This document shows positions 25,819 through 33,892 of a stretch of 64,000 nt of DNA, piece after piece; the first letter of the stretch is position 1; each line of letters begins with the position of its first letter. The DNA comes from Pseudonocardia benzenivorans CB1190 (GTDB lineage: Bacteria; Actinomycetota; Actinomycetes; Mycobacteriales; Pseudonocardiaceae). Below the pieces are notes generated by a model, which saw nothing but the letters and a program-made list of their open reading frames with translations, had not been told where the DNA came from and made no database searches. The stretch is from assembly GCF_000196675.2 (NCBI RefSeq), contig NC_015312.1, positions 124,001 through 188,000 on the forward strand. The letters run 5' to 3'. Position numbers and translations under genes: made by a program.

Positions 25819-26799
25819 TCACGCCGTCTGGGTCAGTGCCGCGGCGACGCCGATGGCCATGGCCATCACCGTCACCTCCACCGCGGCCCACCTCAGCACC
25901 GGGAGCCGTCCGGTGGCGAGCCGGACCCGGGCGGCGTTGCCGAGCACCGCGAGCACCGCGAGCAGCACGACCTTGGCGACGACCAGCCAGCCGTAGCCCG
26001 TCGTGAACAGGGCGCCGAGCCCGGGCAGGCGCAGCAGCGCGTTCAGCACCCCGGTGACGCCGACGCCGACGATGCAGAACGTCGCGAGCCGGGAGAACCG
26101 CGGCAGCACCGGATCGAGCAGCGCGCGCCGCCCGCCGAGGAACACCAGCACGGCGCCGAGCCCGCCGACCCACGCCGACGCGGCCGCGACGTGCAGCGCC
26201 GACATGATGACCGCCAGCTCGTGGTCGGACGCGGTGCCCGCGTGGCCCGTCACCGCCGGGGTGAGCAGGCCGAGCAGTGCCGCGACGAGCGCCGCGCGCG
26301 GCGGGACGGCGTCGGCGCGCAGCAGCCGGGCGGTCGCGCAGCCGACGACGACCAGCACGCATGCCGCCGTCAGGACGAGCCCGCGGCCCGACGCCAGCGA
26401 CGTCGCCCAGTGCACGAGCTCGCCGCCACCGAGAGCGCCGACCGGCACGTCGTAGGCGTCGGCGGCCCGGAAGGCGATGTCGCACAACACGACCACCACC
26501 CACACGCCGCCGACGACGACGATCGAACGGTCGAGCCGTCGGTCGAGGGTCTCGTGGTCGCGCTCCGCGACCCCCGTGGTGCGCAGCAGCGCCGAGAGCA
26601 GGCCCATCCCGACGCAGGCGATCCCGGCCACGTCCATGGCGGACCGGGTCACCTCCGTGGCGACCCGCAGTGGGAACGTCGAGCTGCTCAGGGCGTCGGC
26701 CAGCACGCCCGCGACCACGGCGACGGCGACCGCGAGGCCGGCCCACAACACCGGCAGCAACCGGGACGTGGAGCCGGACCTCGCGGCCGCCCTGTTCAT
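25819..26799 (-). CDS. copD: CopD family copper resistance membrane protein
   Basis: A 326-residue polytopic protein with about eight to nine membrane spans. The CopD-domain core includes VTGHAGTASDHELAVIMSALHVAAASAWVGGL, whose His residues are the expected copper/haem-like ligands, and FSRLATFCIVGVGVTGVLNA. CopD proteins move copper across the membrane with CopC. ATG 26,799 has GGAG nine bases upstream and lies 13 bases after copC. It is the last gene of the YcnI-CopC-CopD operon. Confidence 0.88.
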   Translation of the reverse strand: MNRAAARSGSTSRLLPVLWAGLAVAVAVVAGVLADALSSSTFPLRVATEVTRSAMDVAGIACVGMGLLSALLRTTGVAERDHETLDRRLDRSIVVVGGVWVVVVLCDIAFRAADAYDVPVGALGGGELVHWATSLASGRGLVLTAACVLVVVGCATARLLRADAVPPRAALVAALLGLLTPAVTGHAGTASDHELAVIMSALHVAAASAWVGGLGAVLVFLGGRRALLDPVLPRFSRLATFCIVGVGVTGVLNALLRLPGLGALFTTGYGWLVVAKVVLLAVLAVLGNAARVRLATGRLPVLRWAAVEVTVMAMAIGVAAALTQTA

Positions 26800-26812
26800 C
26801 GGCTGCCGCTCC

Positions 26813-27361
26813 TCAGCTGCGGCCCAGCCGCAGCGCGAGCGCGACGCCGCCGGCGACCAGCACGACGGCGCCGACGATCCACGGCCACACCGGCGCCCCA
26901 CCTGACCCGCTGTCGCCGCCCGGCGCGGCGTCGGCGGCCTGCGGCGCGTTCGCGATCGGCACACCCTTGCCCGGACCGGGCCGGGTGAGCGTGAACGACA
27001 CGCTGCCCTGGACGGGGTGCCCGTCGTCGGACACCACGCGGTAGCCGATCTCGTACCGGCCGGCCGGCCCGAGCGGCATGACGCCGGTCGTCACCGAGTC
27101 GTTGGCCGCGGTGACCTGCCCCTGCTGGTAGGCGAGGTGGTCGGGGCCGATGACGGTCACGGTGTTGAAGCCGGCCTGCATGCTGTCGCTGAAGTGGATC
27201 GTGACGCTGCTCGGCCCGGTGGCGAGGCTCGCCCCGTCGGGCGGGTCGCTGCCCTCGAGCTGGGCGTGCGCCGACGCCGGGCCGGCCCCGAGGAACAGCG
27301 CCAGCCCGGCCGCGACCAGCACGGCGACCGCGCGGCTCGCCAGCCGTGCCGCGCGGCTCAC
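26813..27361 (-). CDS. copC: CopC domain periplasmic/extracytoplasmic copper-binding protein, membrane-anchored
   Basis: A 182-residue CopC/YobA-type protein. The signal peptide ends in GPASA, so the mature chain would start HAQLEGSDPPDGASL with the N-terminal copper-binding His. It then has the CopC beta-sandwich markers VTIHFSD, YRVVSDDGHPVQGSVSF and a C-terminal membrane anchor (VWPWIVGAVVLVAGGVALAL). The His of IHFSD and the DDGHP His are likely further ligands. The GTG start overlaps the upstream YcnI-like stop (GTGA). Confidence 0.9.
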   Translation of the reverse strand: MSRAARLASRAVAVLVAAGLALFLGAGPASAHAQLEGSDPPDGASLATGPSSVTIHFSDSMQAGFNTVTVIGPDHLAYQQGQVTAANDSVTTGVMPLGPAGRYEIGYRVVSDDGHPVQGSVSFTLTRPGPGKGVPIANAPQAADAAPGGDSGSGGAPVWPWIVGAVVLVAGGVALALRLGRS

Positions 27362-28134
27362 TGAGTCGTCACCTTCTCCTCCTTCGCCGCGGCCGAGCCG
27401 CCGGTGCGCGACTTCGGACGGCGGCTGCGCAGGACCGCGCCGCCGCCGAGTCCGAGCCCCAGGGCTCCGAGCAGCAGGCCGATGCCGCCGAGCCAGCGGG
27501 CCGTCGTGTCGGTCGTCCCCGCGGAGGAGCCGTCGGTGCCACCGGCGGCCGCCGCGTCGTGGCCGCCGTGCCCGCCGCCCGTCGCGGGGGTCAGCGTGAT
27601 GCTGGGCGCCGGGTGGTCGGGCTCCGCCGCCCCGGGCCGCTGGATCTCGTTCCAGTTGACGACGGAGCCGTCGTCGTAGGTCTGCGTCGCCGGGAACACG
27701 AGGCCGGTCGTGTCGTCGGGCAGCGGGCCGACCGAGAGCGGGAAGTCCATGTACTGACCGGGCCCGATGCGGGTGCCGGGCTGTGCGGTCCAGGTCACCG
27801 TCGTCACGGCCTGGGTGATCGTGGCGCCGTCGCGCTGGATCGGCTGCGGCAGGGTGCCCTTGGTGACGGTGGCGGTCCAGCCGGGCTGTGGCGTCGTGCG
27901 CGCCGAGGTGAGCGGGTGGTCGGTCGGGAAGCTCACCTCGAGCTTGACGGTGCCCGCGGTGTCGGACTCGGTGGGCACCCGGAAGTTGATCACGGTGTAG
28001 CCGCCCTGCTGGGCCGTGCTCGGCTGGGCGGTGACGTGCGCGAGTGCCGGGGAGGCCGCGGCGAGCGCCACTCCGGCGGCGACCGCGGCGACGACGCCGC
28101 CGCGAAGGGCGGTACGGCGCAGTGAACTGAACAT
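27358..28134 (-). CDS. ycnI: YcnI-like DUF1775 copper-binding protein
   Basis: A 258-residue secreted, anchored protein. Signal peptide (residues 1-31, ending SPALA) then mature HVTAQPSTAQQGGYTVINFRV. The exposed N-terminal His is the copper ligand of the DUF1775 family. Later features are YMDFPLSVGPLPDD and NWNEIQRPG, a His/Gly-rich segment GGGHGGHD, and a C-terminal membrane helix. ATG 28,134 is selected because the signal peptide starts there. The longer frame from 28,224 lacks support. It heads the copper operon. Confidence 0.88.
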   Translation of the reverse strand: MFSSLRRTALRGGVVAAVAAGVALAAASPALAHVTAQPSTAQQGGYTVINFRVPTESDTAGTVKLEVSFPTDHPLTSARTTPQPGWTATVTKGTLPQPIQRDGATITQAVTTVTWTAQPGTRIGPGQYMDFPLSVGPLPDDTTGLVFPATQTYDDGSVVNWNEIQRPGAAEPDHPAPSITLTPATGGGHGGHDAAAAGGTDGSSAGTTDTTARWLGGIGLLLGALGLGLGGGAVLRSRRPKSRTGGSAAAKEEKVTTQ

Positions 28135-28201
28135 GGGTAGGGGTCTCCGATGAGGAAGCCACCGCGACAGGAGGCGGTGGTGAGGTGTGGTGAAGGTCGG
28201 C

Positions 28202-28702
28202 TCACACCCGGATCGGTGGACCACGACGGGCCAGCGGGCCCAGCAGCGCCCGGGCCGCGTCGCCGAGGACGGCGGGCGACGGGACCGCGAGGGTCGGCAG
28301 CGGCCGGTCGGCCGCGGGGGGAGTCAGGCGCCGGGGCAGGACGCGCCCGAGCCAGCCGAGCAGGACCGCGAGCACCTGGTCGGCGTCGCGGATGAGCAGG
28401 CCGGTCGCGATCGTGGCGACGACGTGCATCCCGAGCATCGAGGGCCGGCCGCCGGTGGCGGCCTGGTGGTGCCCGAGGACGTCCATGGTCTGGTGCATCG
28501 CCAACTGGCCCGCGGCGAGCACCGCGAGCATCCCGACGATGCCGCGGCAGGCGTCGGCCAGCGCGATGATCAGGGCCGCGATCAGGGGGAACAGCGCGAC
28601 GAGCAGGCCCAGGTCGGGAACCGTGCCGCCGCCCGCGACGTGCCCGAGACCGGTGATCAGCGCACTCGCGGAGGCGACGGCGACACCGCGCGCGCTCCGC
28701 AT
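28202..28702 (-). CDS. Hypothetical membrane protein upstream of the copper operon
   Basis: About 166 residues with three to four hydrophobic segments (LITGLGHVAGGG, LVALFPLIAALIIALADA, IVGMLAVLAAGQLAM, MLGMHVVATIATGLLI) and several His residues (GHVAGG, MHQTMDVLGHHQ, GMHVV) that could bind metal. A cytosolic Pro/Arg-rich tail follows. I do not recognise a family. The context suggests a role in copper handling. The start is uncertain: ATG 28,702 is used, but a GTG at 28,804 with TACCGT eight bases upstream would add a basic 34-residue extension. Confidence 0.6.
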   Translation of the reverse strand: MRSARGVAVASASALITGLGHVAGGGTVPDLGLLVALFPLIAALIIALADACRGIVGMLAVLAAGQLAMHQTMDVLGHHQAATGGRPSMLGMHVVATIATGLLIRDADQVLAVLLGWLGRVLPRRLTPPAADRPLPTLAVPSPAVLGDAARALLGPLARRGPPIRV

Positions 28703-28884
28703 CCCGGGGCCGTGTCCCGCGTGGTCACGGCGCACGCCGCGGGAACCGCGGTGCGACCGCGGCGTACGCGGGACCGCGGCACGGGTCCCGTGGCCGCGCC
28801 TCACGGGTCCACACGGTAGCCGCCGGCCTCGACGGGGCGGCACCCACGGCCCGGGGGGCGTCGGGGGTGAGGCGACGGCCGCCG

Positions 28885-29592
28885 TCAGACGCGCACGCCG
28901 AGTTGCGTGAGCAGCTCGTCCTCGATGCGGTCCAGCTCGCAGGCGACTGCCCGGAACGCCGTCCTGCGCCGTGCCGTCGGCATCTGCTCCGCGGCGCGCA
29001 CGGCGACCGACAGGTCCGCGAGCCGCGGCTCGGTGTCGGCGGCGAACCGCCGGCCGGGCCCGGTGGTCTGCGCGTCGCCGTCGGACTTCAGCTCCGGCAA
29101 CGCCTCGGCGATCCGCGAGATCCGGGCGTGCAGGGCGCCGCCGCGGCCCGTGTAGGCACCCAGCCGGTCGGCCGGCACGCCGAGCTTGCGGGCGCGGTAC
29201 TCGTCCCACTGCGCACGGGCCGCACCCGCCGCGGCGAGCGCGTACGGCGCGAGCAGCGGTGCCACCACCTTGCCGACCGCGATCGCGCGCCCGACCTTCG
29301 CCGGGGCCGTCGAGGTGGCGGTGGCGATGGCGTTGACCGCGGTGTCCTGTGCCGACCCGACGCGGCGCCCGGTCTTCTTCGCCGCCTTCTCGGTCTTCTT
29401 CTCGGCGGCGGCGAGCGCCTTGGCCGTCTTCACCTCGGCGTCGGTGGTCTTCTTCAACGCCTTCACCCGGGCCTTCTCGAGCATCGCGGCCTGCTCGGCG
29501 GCCTGCTCGGCCGCCTTCGCCTCGGCCTTCGCGGCCTTCCGGAGGGCCTTCGCCTCCGCGCGGGTGCTGCCGGCCCTGCGGCGCAGTGCCAT
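28885..29592 (-). CDS. Coiled-coil Ala/Lys-rich protein (DUF6474-like)
   Basis: A 235-residue protein. Residues 10-80 are an Ala/Lys/Glu-rich coiled coil (AEAKALRKAAKAEAKAAEQA and similar). A weakly hydrophobic stretch follows (VAPLLAPYALAAAGAA), then a soluble helical C-terminal half ending ELDRIEDELLTQLGVRV. It resembles a conserved actinobacterial family annotated as DUF6474, recalled rather than searched. Function unknown. AGGAGG lies six bases before the ATG. Confidence 0.72.
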   Translation of the reverse strand: MALRRRAGSTRAEAKALRKAAKAEAKAAEQAAEQAAMLEKARVKALKKTTDAEVKTAKALAAAEKKTEKAAKKTGRRVGSAQDTAVNAIATATSTAPAKVGRAIAVGKVVAPLLAPYALAAAGAARAQWDEYRARKLGVPADRLGAYTGRGGALHARISRIAEALPELKSDGDAQTTGPGRRFAADTEPRLADLSVAVRAAEQMPTARRRTAFRAVACELDRIEDELLTQLGVRV

Positions 29593-29718
29593 TCGTCCTC
29601 CTCGTGCCCGGGTGCCCCCGCCGGCCCGGGTCGCGGCCCGGATCGAGGTCACCTTAGAGGCCGGACGCGCCGGTGGCAGGCGCAGAGGCTGTCGGTGGTG
29701 GTCTCTACCCTCGGGTGT

Positions 29719-31452
29719 GTGACGGTGAACGAGACCTCGCCTGCCTCGATGCGGGAGCGCACGCCCGCCATCGGAACCGGCGGCGCGGCCGTCACGGGCG
29801 TCTCTCTCGACGCCGCGGTCACCACCCGGTGCCGCCGTCGGGTGCACCTCGACCACGACCCGACGGTGGCCGACGCGCCCCGCGCCCTGCCCGATCCCTC
29901 GCTGGAGCAGCGCCGGGCCGACGCGCAGGCGCACCGGGACCGGATCGGGGCGCTGCTCGCGGCCGAGCACCCGTCGCTGTGGGCCGTCGTGCCCGCCGAC
30001 GGCGCCGCCAGGGAACGGGCCGAGGCCACCGCCGTCGCGGTCGCCGCCGACGCCGGGCTGATCTGGAACGCCCAGCTCCCGCGCGACGTCGCGGGCGGGC
30101 GACGCGGCGGGGCCGAGCTGCTGGTCAGGGTGCCGGGCGGCGGCTACGTGCCGGTCCTCGTCGTGCGGCACCGCGTCACCGACCCGGGCCAGGGTGCGCT
30201 CACCACGCCCGTCCTCGCGCCGTTCCCCGGTGCGGCGCGCGCCGACGCCACCCGCAAGGTCCGCTCCCAGCCGCGCGACCTGCTGCGGCTGGCCCACCTC
30301 ACGCGGATGCTGCGTGCCGCCGGATGGGCGCCGTCCGCCGAGAATGCGGCCGCGGCGCTCGGTGGCGTCGTCGGGCTCGACGGCGACGTCGTGGTCTGGC
30401 ACGACCTCGCGGCCGAGCACTGGCCCGGCGGGCGCAGCACCATGGTGGAGTACGACGCGCGGTTCGCCGACCGGATCAGCGTCGCCACCGCTGCGGTCAC
30501 CGGCGGGCCGGCGCTCGCGCTGCCGTCCCGGGTCACCGAGTGCCGGCGTTGTCCCTGGTGGCCGACGTGCGAGGCCGCCCTGGCCGACGGGCAGGACGTG
30601 AGCCTCGTCGTGCGCGGCGAGTCGGCGGTCGCGCTGCGCACGGTCGGCGTGTTCACCGTGGCCCAGCTGGCCGCGCTCGATCCGGCGCAGGAGCCGCCGG
30701 TCCCGTTGCCGGGCCTCGCCTTCCCCGACACGATCGCGCTCGCCAGGGCGTGGCTGCGTGGCATGTCCGTGGTCCGGCGCGTCCCGGCCGTGCCGGTCCC
30801 GCGGGCCGACGTCGAGGTCGACGTCGACATGGAGAGCTTCGGCGAGGCGGGCGCCTACATGTGGGGCGTGCTGCTCACCCACCCCGGCGGCCTGCGTGAG
30901 GGCGACGAGCCCGACGGCTATCGCGCCTTCGCCACGTGGGACCCGGTCCCGACGATCGACGAGGCGCGCTCCTTCGCGGAGTTCTGGTCCTGGATCACCG
31001 GGGTCCGCGACGCGGCCCTCGCGAGTGGTCGCACGTTCGCGGCGTACTGCTACAACGAGCAGGCCGAGAACCGGTGGCTGCTCGGCTCGGCCGAGCGGTT
31101 CGCGGGCATGCCGGGCATCCCGGCCGTCGAGCAGGTGCAGGAGTTCATCGACGCGGACTCGTGGGTCGACCTGTTCGCCGTCGTCAACGACTGGTTCCTC
31201 TGCGCGCACGGCAAGGGGCTCAAACGGATCGCCCCGGCCGCGGGGTTCGCGTGGCGCGACGCGGAGGCGGGCGGCGAGAACTCGATGCGCTGGTACCGCG
31301 ACGCCGTCGGGCTCGACGGCAACCCGCCCGACCCGGCACAGCGCGCCCGGCTGCTCGAGTACAACGAGGACGACGTCGCCGCCACCCGTGCGCTGCGGGA
31401 GTGGATGACGTCCCCGGCGATCGACGACGTCCCGCTGGCGGCCGACCTCTAG
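29719..31452 (+). CDS. TM0106-type RecB-like nuclease fused to RNase H-fold exonuclease domain
   Basis: A 577-residue protein. The N-terminal half is a RecB/PD-(D/E)XK-like domain. One Cys early (TTRCRRRVHLDHD) and three later (TECRRCPWWPTCEA) match the four-Cys iron-sulfur pattern of AddB/Cas4-like nucleases. The C-terminal half is an RNase H-like 3'-5' exonuclease domain with DVDMESFGEAG (Asp-x-Glu) and the final acidic motif YNEDDVAATRALREW. A DNA or RNA processing role is inferred. GTG 29,719 is placed seven bases after TACCCT, so it looks leaderless. Confidence 0.83.
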   Translation: MTVNETSPASMRERTPAIGTGGAAVTGVSLDAAVTTRCRRRVHLDHDPTVADAPRALPDPSLEQRRADAQAHRDRIGALLAAEHPSLWAVVPADGAARERAEATAVAVAADAGLIWNAQLPRDVAGGRRGGAELLVRVPGGGYVPVLVVRHRVTDPGQGALTTPVLAPFPGAARADATRKVRSQPRDLLRLAHLTRMLRAAGWAPSAENAAAALGGVVGLDGDVVVWHDLAAEHWPGGRSTMVEYDARFADRISVATAAVTGGPALALPSRVTECRRCPWWPTCEAALADGQDVSLVVRGESAVALRTVGVFTVAQLAALDPAQEPPVPLPGLAFPDTIALARAWLRGMSVVRRVPAVPVPRADVEVDVDMESFGEAGAYMWGVLLTHPGGLREGDEPDGYRAFATWDPVPTIDEARSFAEFWSWITGVRDAALASGRTFAAYCYNEQAENRWLLGSAERFAGMPGIPAVEQVQEFIDADSWVDLFAVVNDWFLCAHGKGLKRIAPAAGFAWRDAEAGGENSMRWYRDAVGLDGNPPDPAQRARLLEYNEDDVAATRALREWMTSPAIDDVPLAADL

Positions 31453-31584
31453 CAACGCCGTCGGCGGCGGTGGCCGCCGGGGGTTCACGCACGCGCCGCG
31501 CGGGCGCCCGCCCGGCGTTCACCCGGCTGCCTCCGACGGCGGCGACGATCGGCTCGTCCGGTCCGTCGTCGCGAGGAGCTCCCC

Positions 31585-32886
31585 GTGTTCGCTCGCCGCA
31601 TCGCCGTCGTCGGAGCCGGGTACGTCGGCCTCACCACCGCCGCGTGCCTGGCCTCCCTGGGACACCACGTCGTCTGCGCCGACATCGACGCCGCCAAGGT
31701 CGACCGGCTGCGTGCGGGCGAGGTCGGCATCCTCGAGCCCGGCCTGCACGACCTCGTCGCCGAGGGGACGGCCGCGGGCCGGCTGCAGTTCTGCGTCGGC
31801 GCCGGTGCGGCCGTCGCGCGGCCCGATCTCCCGCCCGTCGAGGTGCTGTTCCTCTGCGTGCCGACGCCGATGGGTGCCGGCGGGGGTGCCGACCTCGCCG
31901 CGGTCGAGGCCGTGGCCGCCGAGGTGCGGCACCTGCTGCCGGCGGGCTGCGTCGTCGTCACGAAGTCGACCGTGCCCGTCGGGACCGCCGAGGCGACGCG
32001 GAAGCTGTTGCGGCGCAGGGATGTCGCCGTCGTGAGCAATCCCGAGTTCCTGCGCGAGGGCAGCGCGGTGCACGACTTCCTCAACCCGGACCGGATCGTC
32101 GTCGGGTCCGACCAGCAGGACGCGGCCGAACGGGTCGCCGCGCTGTACGCCCGGCTCGGGGCCCCGACCGTGCTCACCGACGCCGCGAGCGCCGAGATGG
32201 TCAAGTACGCCGCCAACGCCTTCCTCGCGATCAAGCTCTCCTACGTCAACGCGCTCGCCGAGCTGTGCGACGTGCTCGGCGCCGACGTCGCCGACGTGAC
32301 CGAGGGGATGGGTCACGACCGGCGCATCGGTTCCGCGTTCCTCTCGCCGGGGCCCGGTTGGGGCGGGTCGTGCCTGCCGAAGGACACCCGCGCGCTGGTC
32401 CAGGTCGCCGCCGCGGTGGGGGTGGACGTGCCGCTGGTCAGCGCGGGGATCGCGGCCAACGAACGGCAGCGCGACCTGATGGTCGCCAAGATCGGCGAGG
32501 CGGTCGGCACGCTCGACGGTGCCCGGATCGGGTTGCTCGGGTTGACGTTCAAGGCGGGCACCGACGACCTGCGCGACTCACCGGCACTCGCGGTGGCGCG
32601 GCTGCTGTCCGACGCCGGCGCCGAGCTCACCGGCTACGACCCCGGCTGCCCCGCCGCCGTTCCGGGCAGCACCGACGACGTCCACGTCGTCGACGACCCG
32701 ATGCGGGCGGCCAAGGACGCCGACGCGCTCGTCGTCCTGACCGAGTGGCCCGAGTTCCGGCAGCTCGACTGGACGGCGCTGGGTGGGGTCGTCGGCCGGC
32801 GGATCGTCGTCGACACGCGCAACCTGCTCGACCCGGACGTGGTGCGCCGCGCGGGTTTCTCCTGGATCGGCGTGGGTCGGCGCTGA
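31585..32886 (+). CDS. ugd: UDP-glucose 6-dehydrogenase
   Basis: A 433-residue NAD-dependent enzyme that oxidises UDP-glucose to UDP-glucuronate for cell-surface polysaccharides. NAD loop VVGAGYVGLTTAACLASLG, the mid-domain SNPEFLREGSAVHDF, substrate Lys in VKYAANAFLAIKLSYVNA, catalytic Cys in GWGGSCLPKD, and the C-terminal FKAGTDDLRDSPAL are all present. GTG start with GAGGAG seven bases upstream. It is a single gene followed by an msrA relic and a hairpin. Confidence 0.96.
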   Translation: MFARRIAVVGAGYVGLTTAACLASLGHHVVCADIDAAKVDRLRAGEVGILEPGLHDLVAEGTAAGRLQFCVGAGAAVARPDLPPVEVLFLCVPTPMGAGGGADLAAVEAVAAEVRHLLPAGCVVVTKSTVPVGTAEATRKLLRRRDVAVVSNPEFLREGSAVHDFLNPDRIVVGSDQQDAAERVAALYARLGAPTVLTDAASAEMVKYAANAFLAIKLSYVNALAELCDVLGADVADVTEGMGHDRRIGSAFLSPGPGWGGSCLPKDTRALVQVAAAVGVDVPLVSAGIAANERQRDLMVAKIGEAVGTLDGARIGLLGLTFKAGTDDLRDSPALAVARLLSDAGAELTGYDPGCPAAVPGSTDDVHVVDDPMRAAKDADALVVLTEWPEFRQLDWTALGGVVGRRIVVDTRNLLDPDVVRRAGFSWIGVGRR

Positions 32887-32923
32887 ACCGCACACCCCGG
32901 GGCAGGGCGCCGGACAGGGCGCC

Positions 32924-33040
32924 GAGGCCGCACCGCTCCCGGCGCTCTACCCGGCCGAGGAGTACCAGCAGCGGTATCTGGCCGAGGTGCCCAACGGCGA
33001 CTGCGGCACGGTCGGCACCGGCGTGCCGTGCCGGCCGGGC
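32924..33040 (+). pseudogene. msrA: C-terminal remnant of peptide methionine sulfoxide reductase MsrA
   Basis: Translation in the frame through 32,945 gives LYPAEEYQQRYLAEVPNGDC followed by GTVGTGVPC. This aligns well with the MsrA C-terminus (the FYxAEDYHQQYL region and the resolving-cysteine tail). The rest of MsrA, including the catalytic GCFWC N-terminal part, is missing: immediately upstream is the intact 3' end of ugd in another frame. The open frame runs on to a stop at 33,109 without family resemblance. The simplest reading is a deletion relic. Matching is by eye. Confidence 0.6.
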
Positions 33041-33130
33041 GCGGGCGTCGCGGCGAGCGGGAGGGGAGTGACCGGGCCGGACTGTCGGTCGCCGCGGGTA
33101 GCCTCGTGACACCCGGCTCGTGGCCCTCGG

Positions 33131-33157
33131 GGCCCGGGCGGAGCCGCCGCCCGGGCC
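33131..33157 (+). terminator. GC-rich hairpin downstream of ugd
   Basis: GGCCCGGGCGG and CCGCCCGGGCC (11 bp, perfect) enclose the loop AGCCG. No T-tract follows. It lies 245 bases past the ugd stop and before ogt, so it probably insulates the two. Confidence 0.6.
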
Positions 33158-33252
33158 GCCGTCGCTGGGGAACGACATATGGATCAACGACGCTGCGCCG
33201 AACGGGTCACCGCGTTCGTCACACTCTTCCCCCGAGGGGGTGAACGGCTGCC

Positions 33253-33804
33253 GTGTCGCTCGCGTGGACGACCATCCCGGCTCCCCGGCCGATCCGGGCG
33301 CTGACCTGCGCGGTCGCCGACGACGGCGCGCTGGCCCACGTCGGCTGGGGTCCGCACCCGGACCTGCTGGTCGCGCTGGCCCGGACGCTGGGCGAGGACG
33401 TCGTCGTCGACGAGGGGCGCACCCGGGACGCGGCCACCCAGCTCGCCGAGTACCTCGACGGCCGGCGACGCGTCTTCGACCTGCAGGTCGACTGGCGGAG
33501 CATGCACGGCTCCCGGCTGATCGTGCTGCGCACCCTGCACGAGCGGGTGCCCTACGGGCACGTCGTCGGCTACGGGGAGCTGGCCGAGATGTCCGGGGCG
33601 TTCGACGCGAGCTGGACCGCCGCCCGGGGCGTCGGTTCGATCATGGGCTCCAACCCGGTGCCGCTCGTCGTGCCGTGCCACCGCGTGCTGGCCTCGGCCG
33701 GGGGCAGGAAGCTGTCGCTCGGCGGGTTCGGCGGGGGCCTGCCCGCCAAGGAGTGGCTGCTCGCGCTGGAAGGCGTCCTCACCCCGGCGTTCGACCTGGG
33801 CTGA
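33253..33804 (+). CDS. ogt: Methylated-DNA--protein-cysteine methyltransferase (Ogt type)
   Basis: A 183-residue suicide alkyltransferase that repairs O6-alkylguanine. The C-terminal domain has the acceptor Cys in LVVPCHRVLASAGG, the helix-turn-helix region VPYGHVVGYGELAEMSG and GSNPVPL. The N-terminal Ada-like domain is short and divergent. After PCHRV the GGFGGGLPAKEWLLALEG segment matches the family. GTG start with GAGGGGG upstream. The gene ends before a strong hairpin shared with the converging YceI gene. Confidence 0.92.
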   Translation: MSLAWTTIPAPRPIRALTCAVADDGALAHVGWGPHPDLLVALARTLGEDVVVDEGRTRDAATQLAEYLDGRRRVFDLQVDWRSMHGSRLIVLRTLHERVPYGHVVGYGELAEMSGAFDASWTAARGVGSIMGSNPVPLVVPCHRVLASAGGRKLSLGGFGGGLPAKEWLLALEGVLTPAFDLG

Positions 33805-33820
33805 GGGCTCCACACACGAA

Positions 33821-33865
33821 CGAGCGGCGGGGTCGCGCAACTCGGCTGCGCGACCCCGCCGCTCG
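33821..33865. terminator. Perfect 19-bp hairpin between ogt and the YceI operon
   Basis: CGAGCGGCGGGGTCGCGCA and its exact complement TGCGCGACCCCGCCGCTCG enclose the loop ACTCGGC. A further ACACGAA (33,814) and TTCGTGT (33,875) pair outside with a nine-base bulge. It lies between two converging genes and should terminate both. No T-tract. Confidence 0.9.
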
Positions 33866-33892
33866 TCGGGGTCGTTCGTGTCGGGCGGAGCG

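Larger units (their letters stand above)
32887..33252. other. Non-coding interval between ugd and ogt
   Basis: This 366-base interval contains the msrA relic (32,924-33,040), a hairpin at 33,131-33,157, and an unassigned 95-base stretch leading to ogt that includes an AT-richer patch (ACATATGGATCAACG near 33,174). No convincing complete gene is seen in it. Confidence 0.6.
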
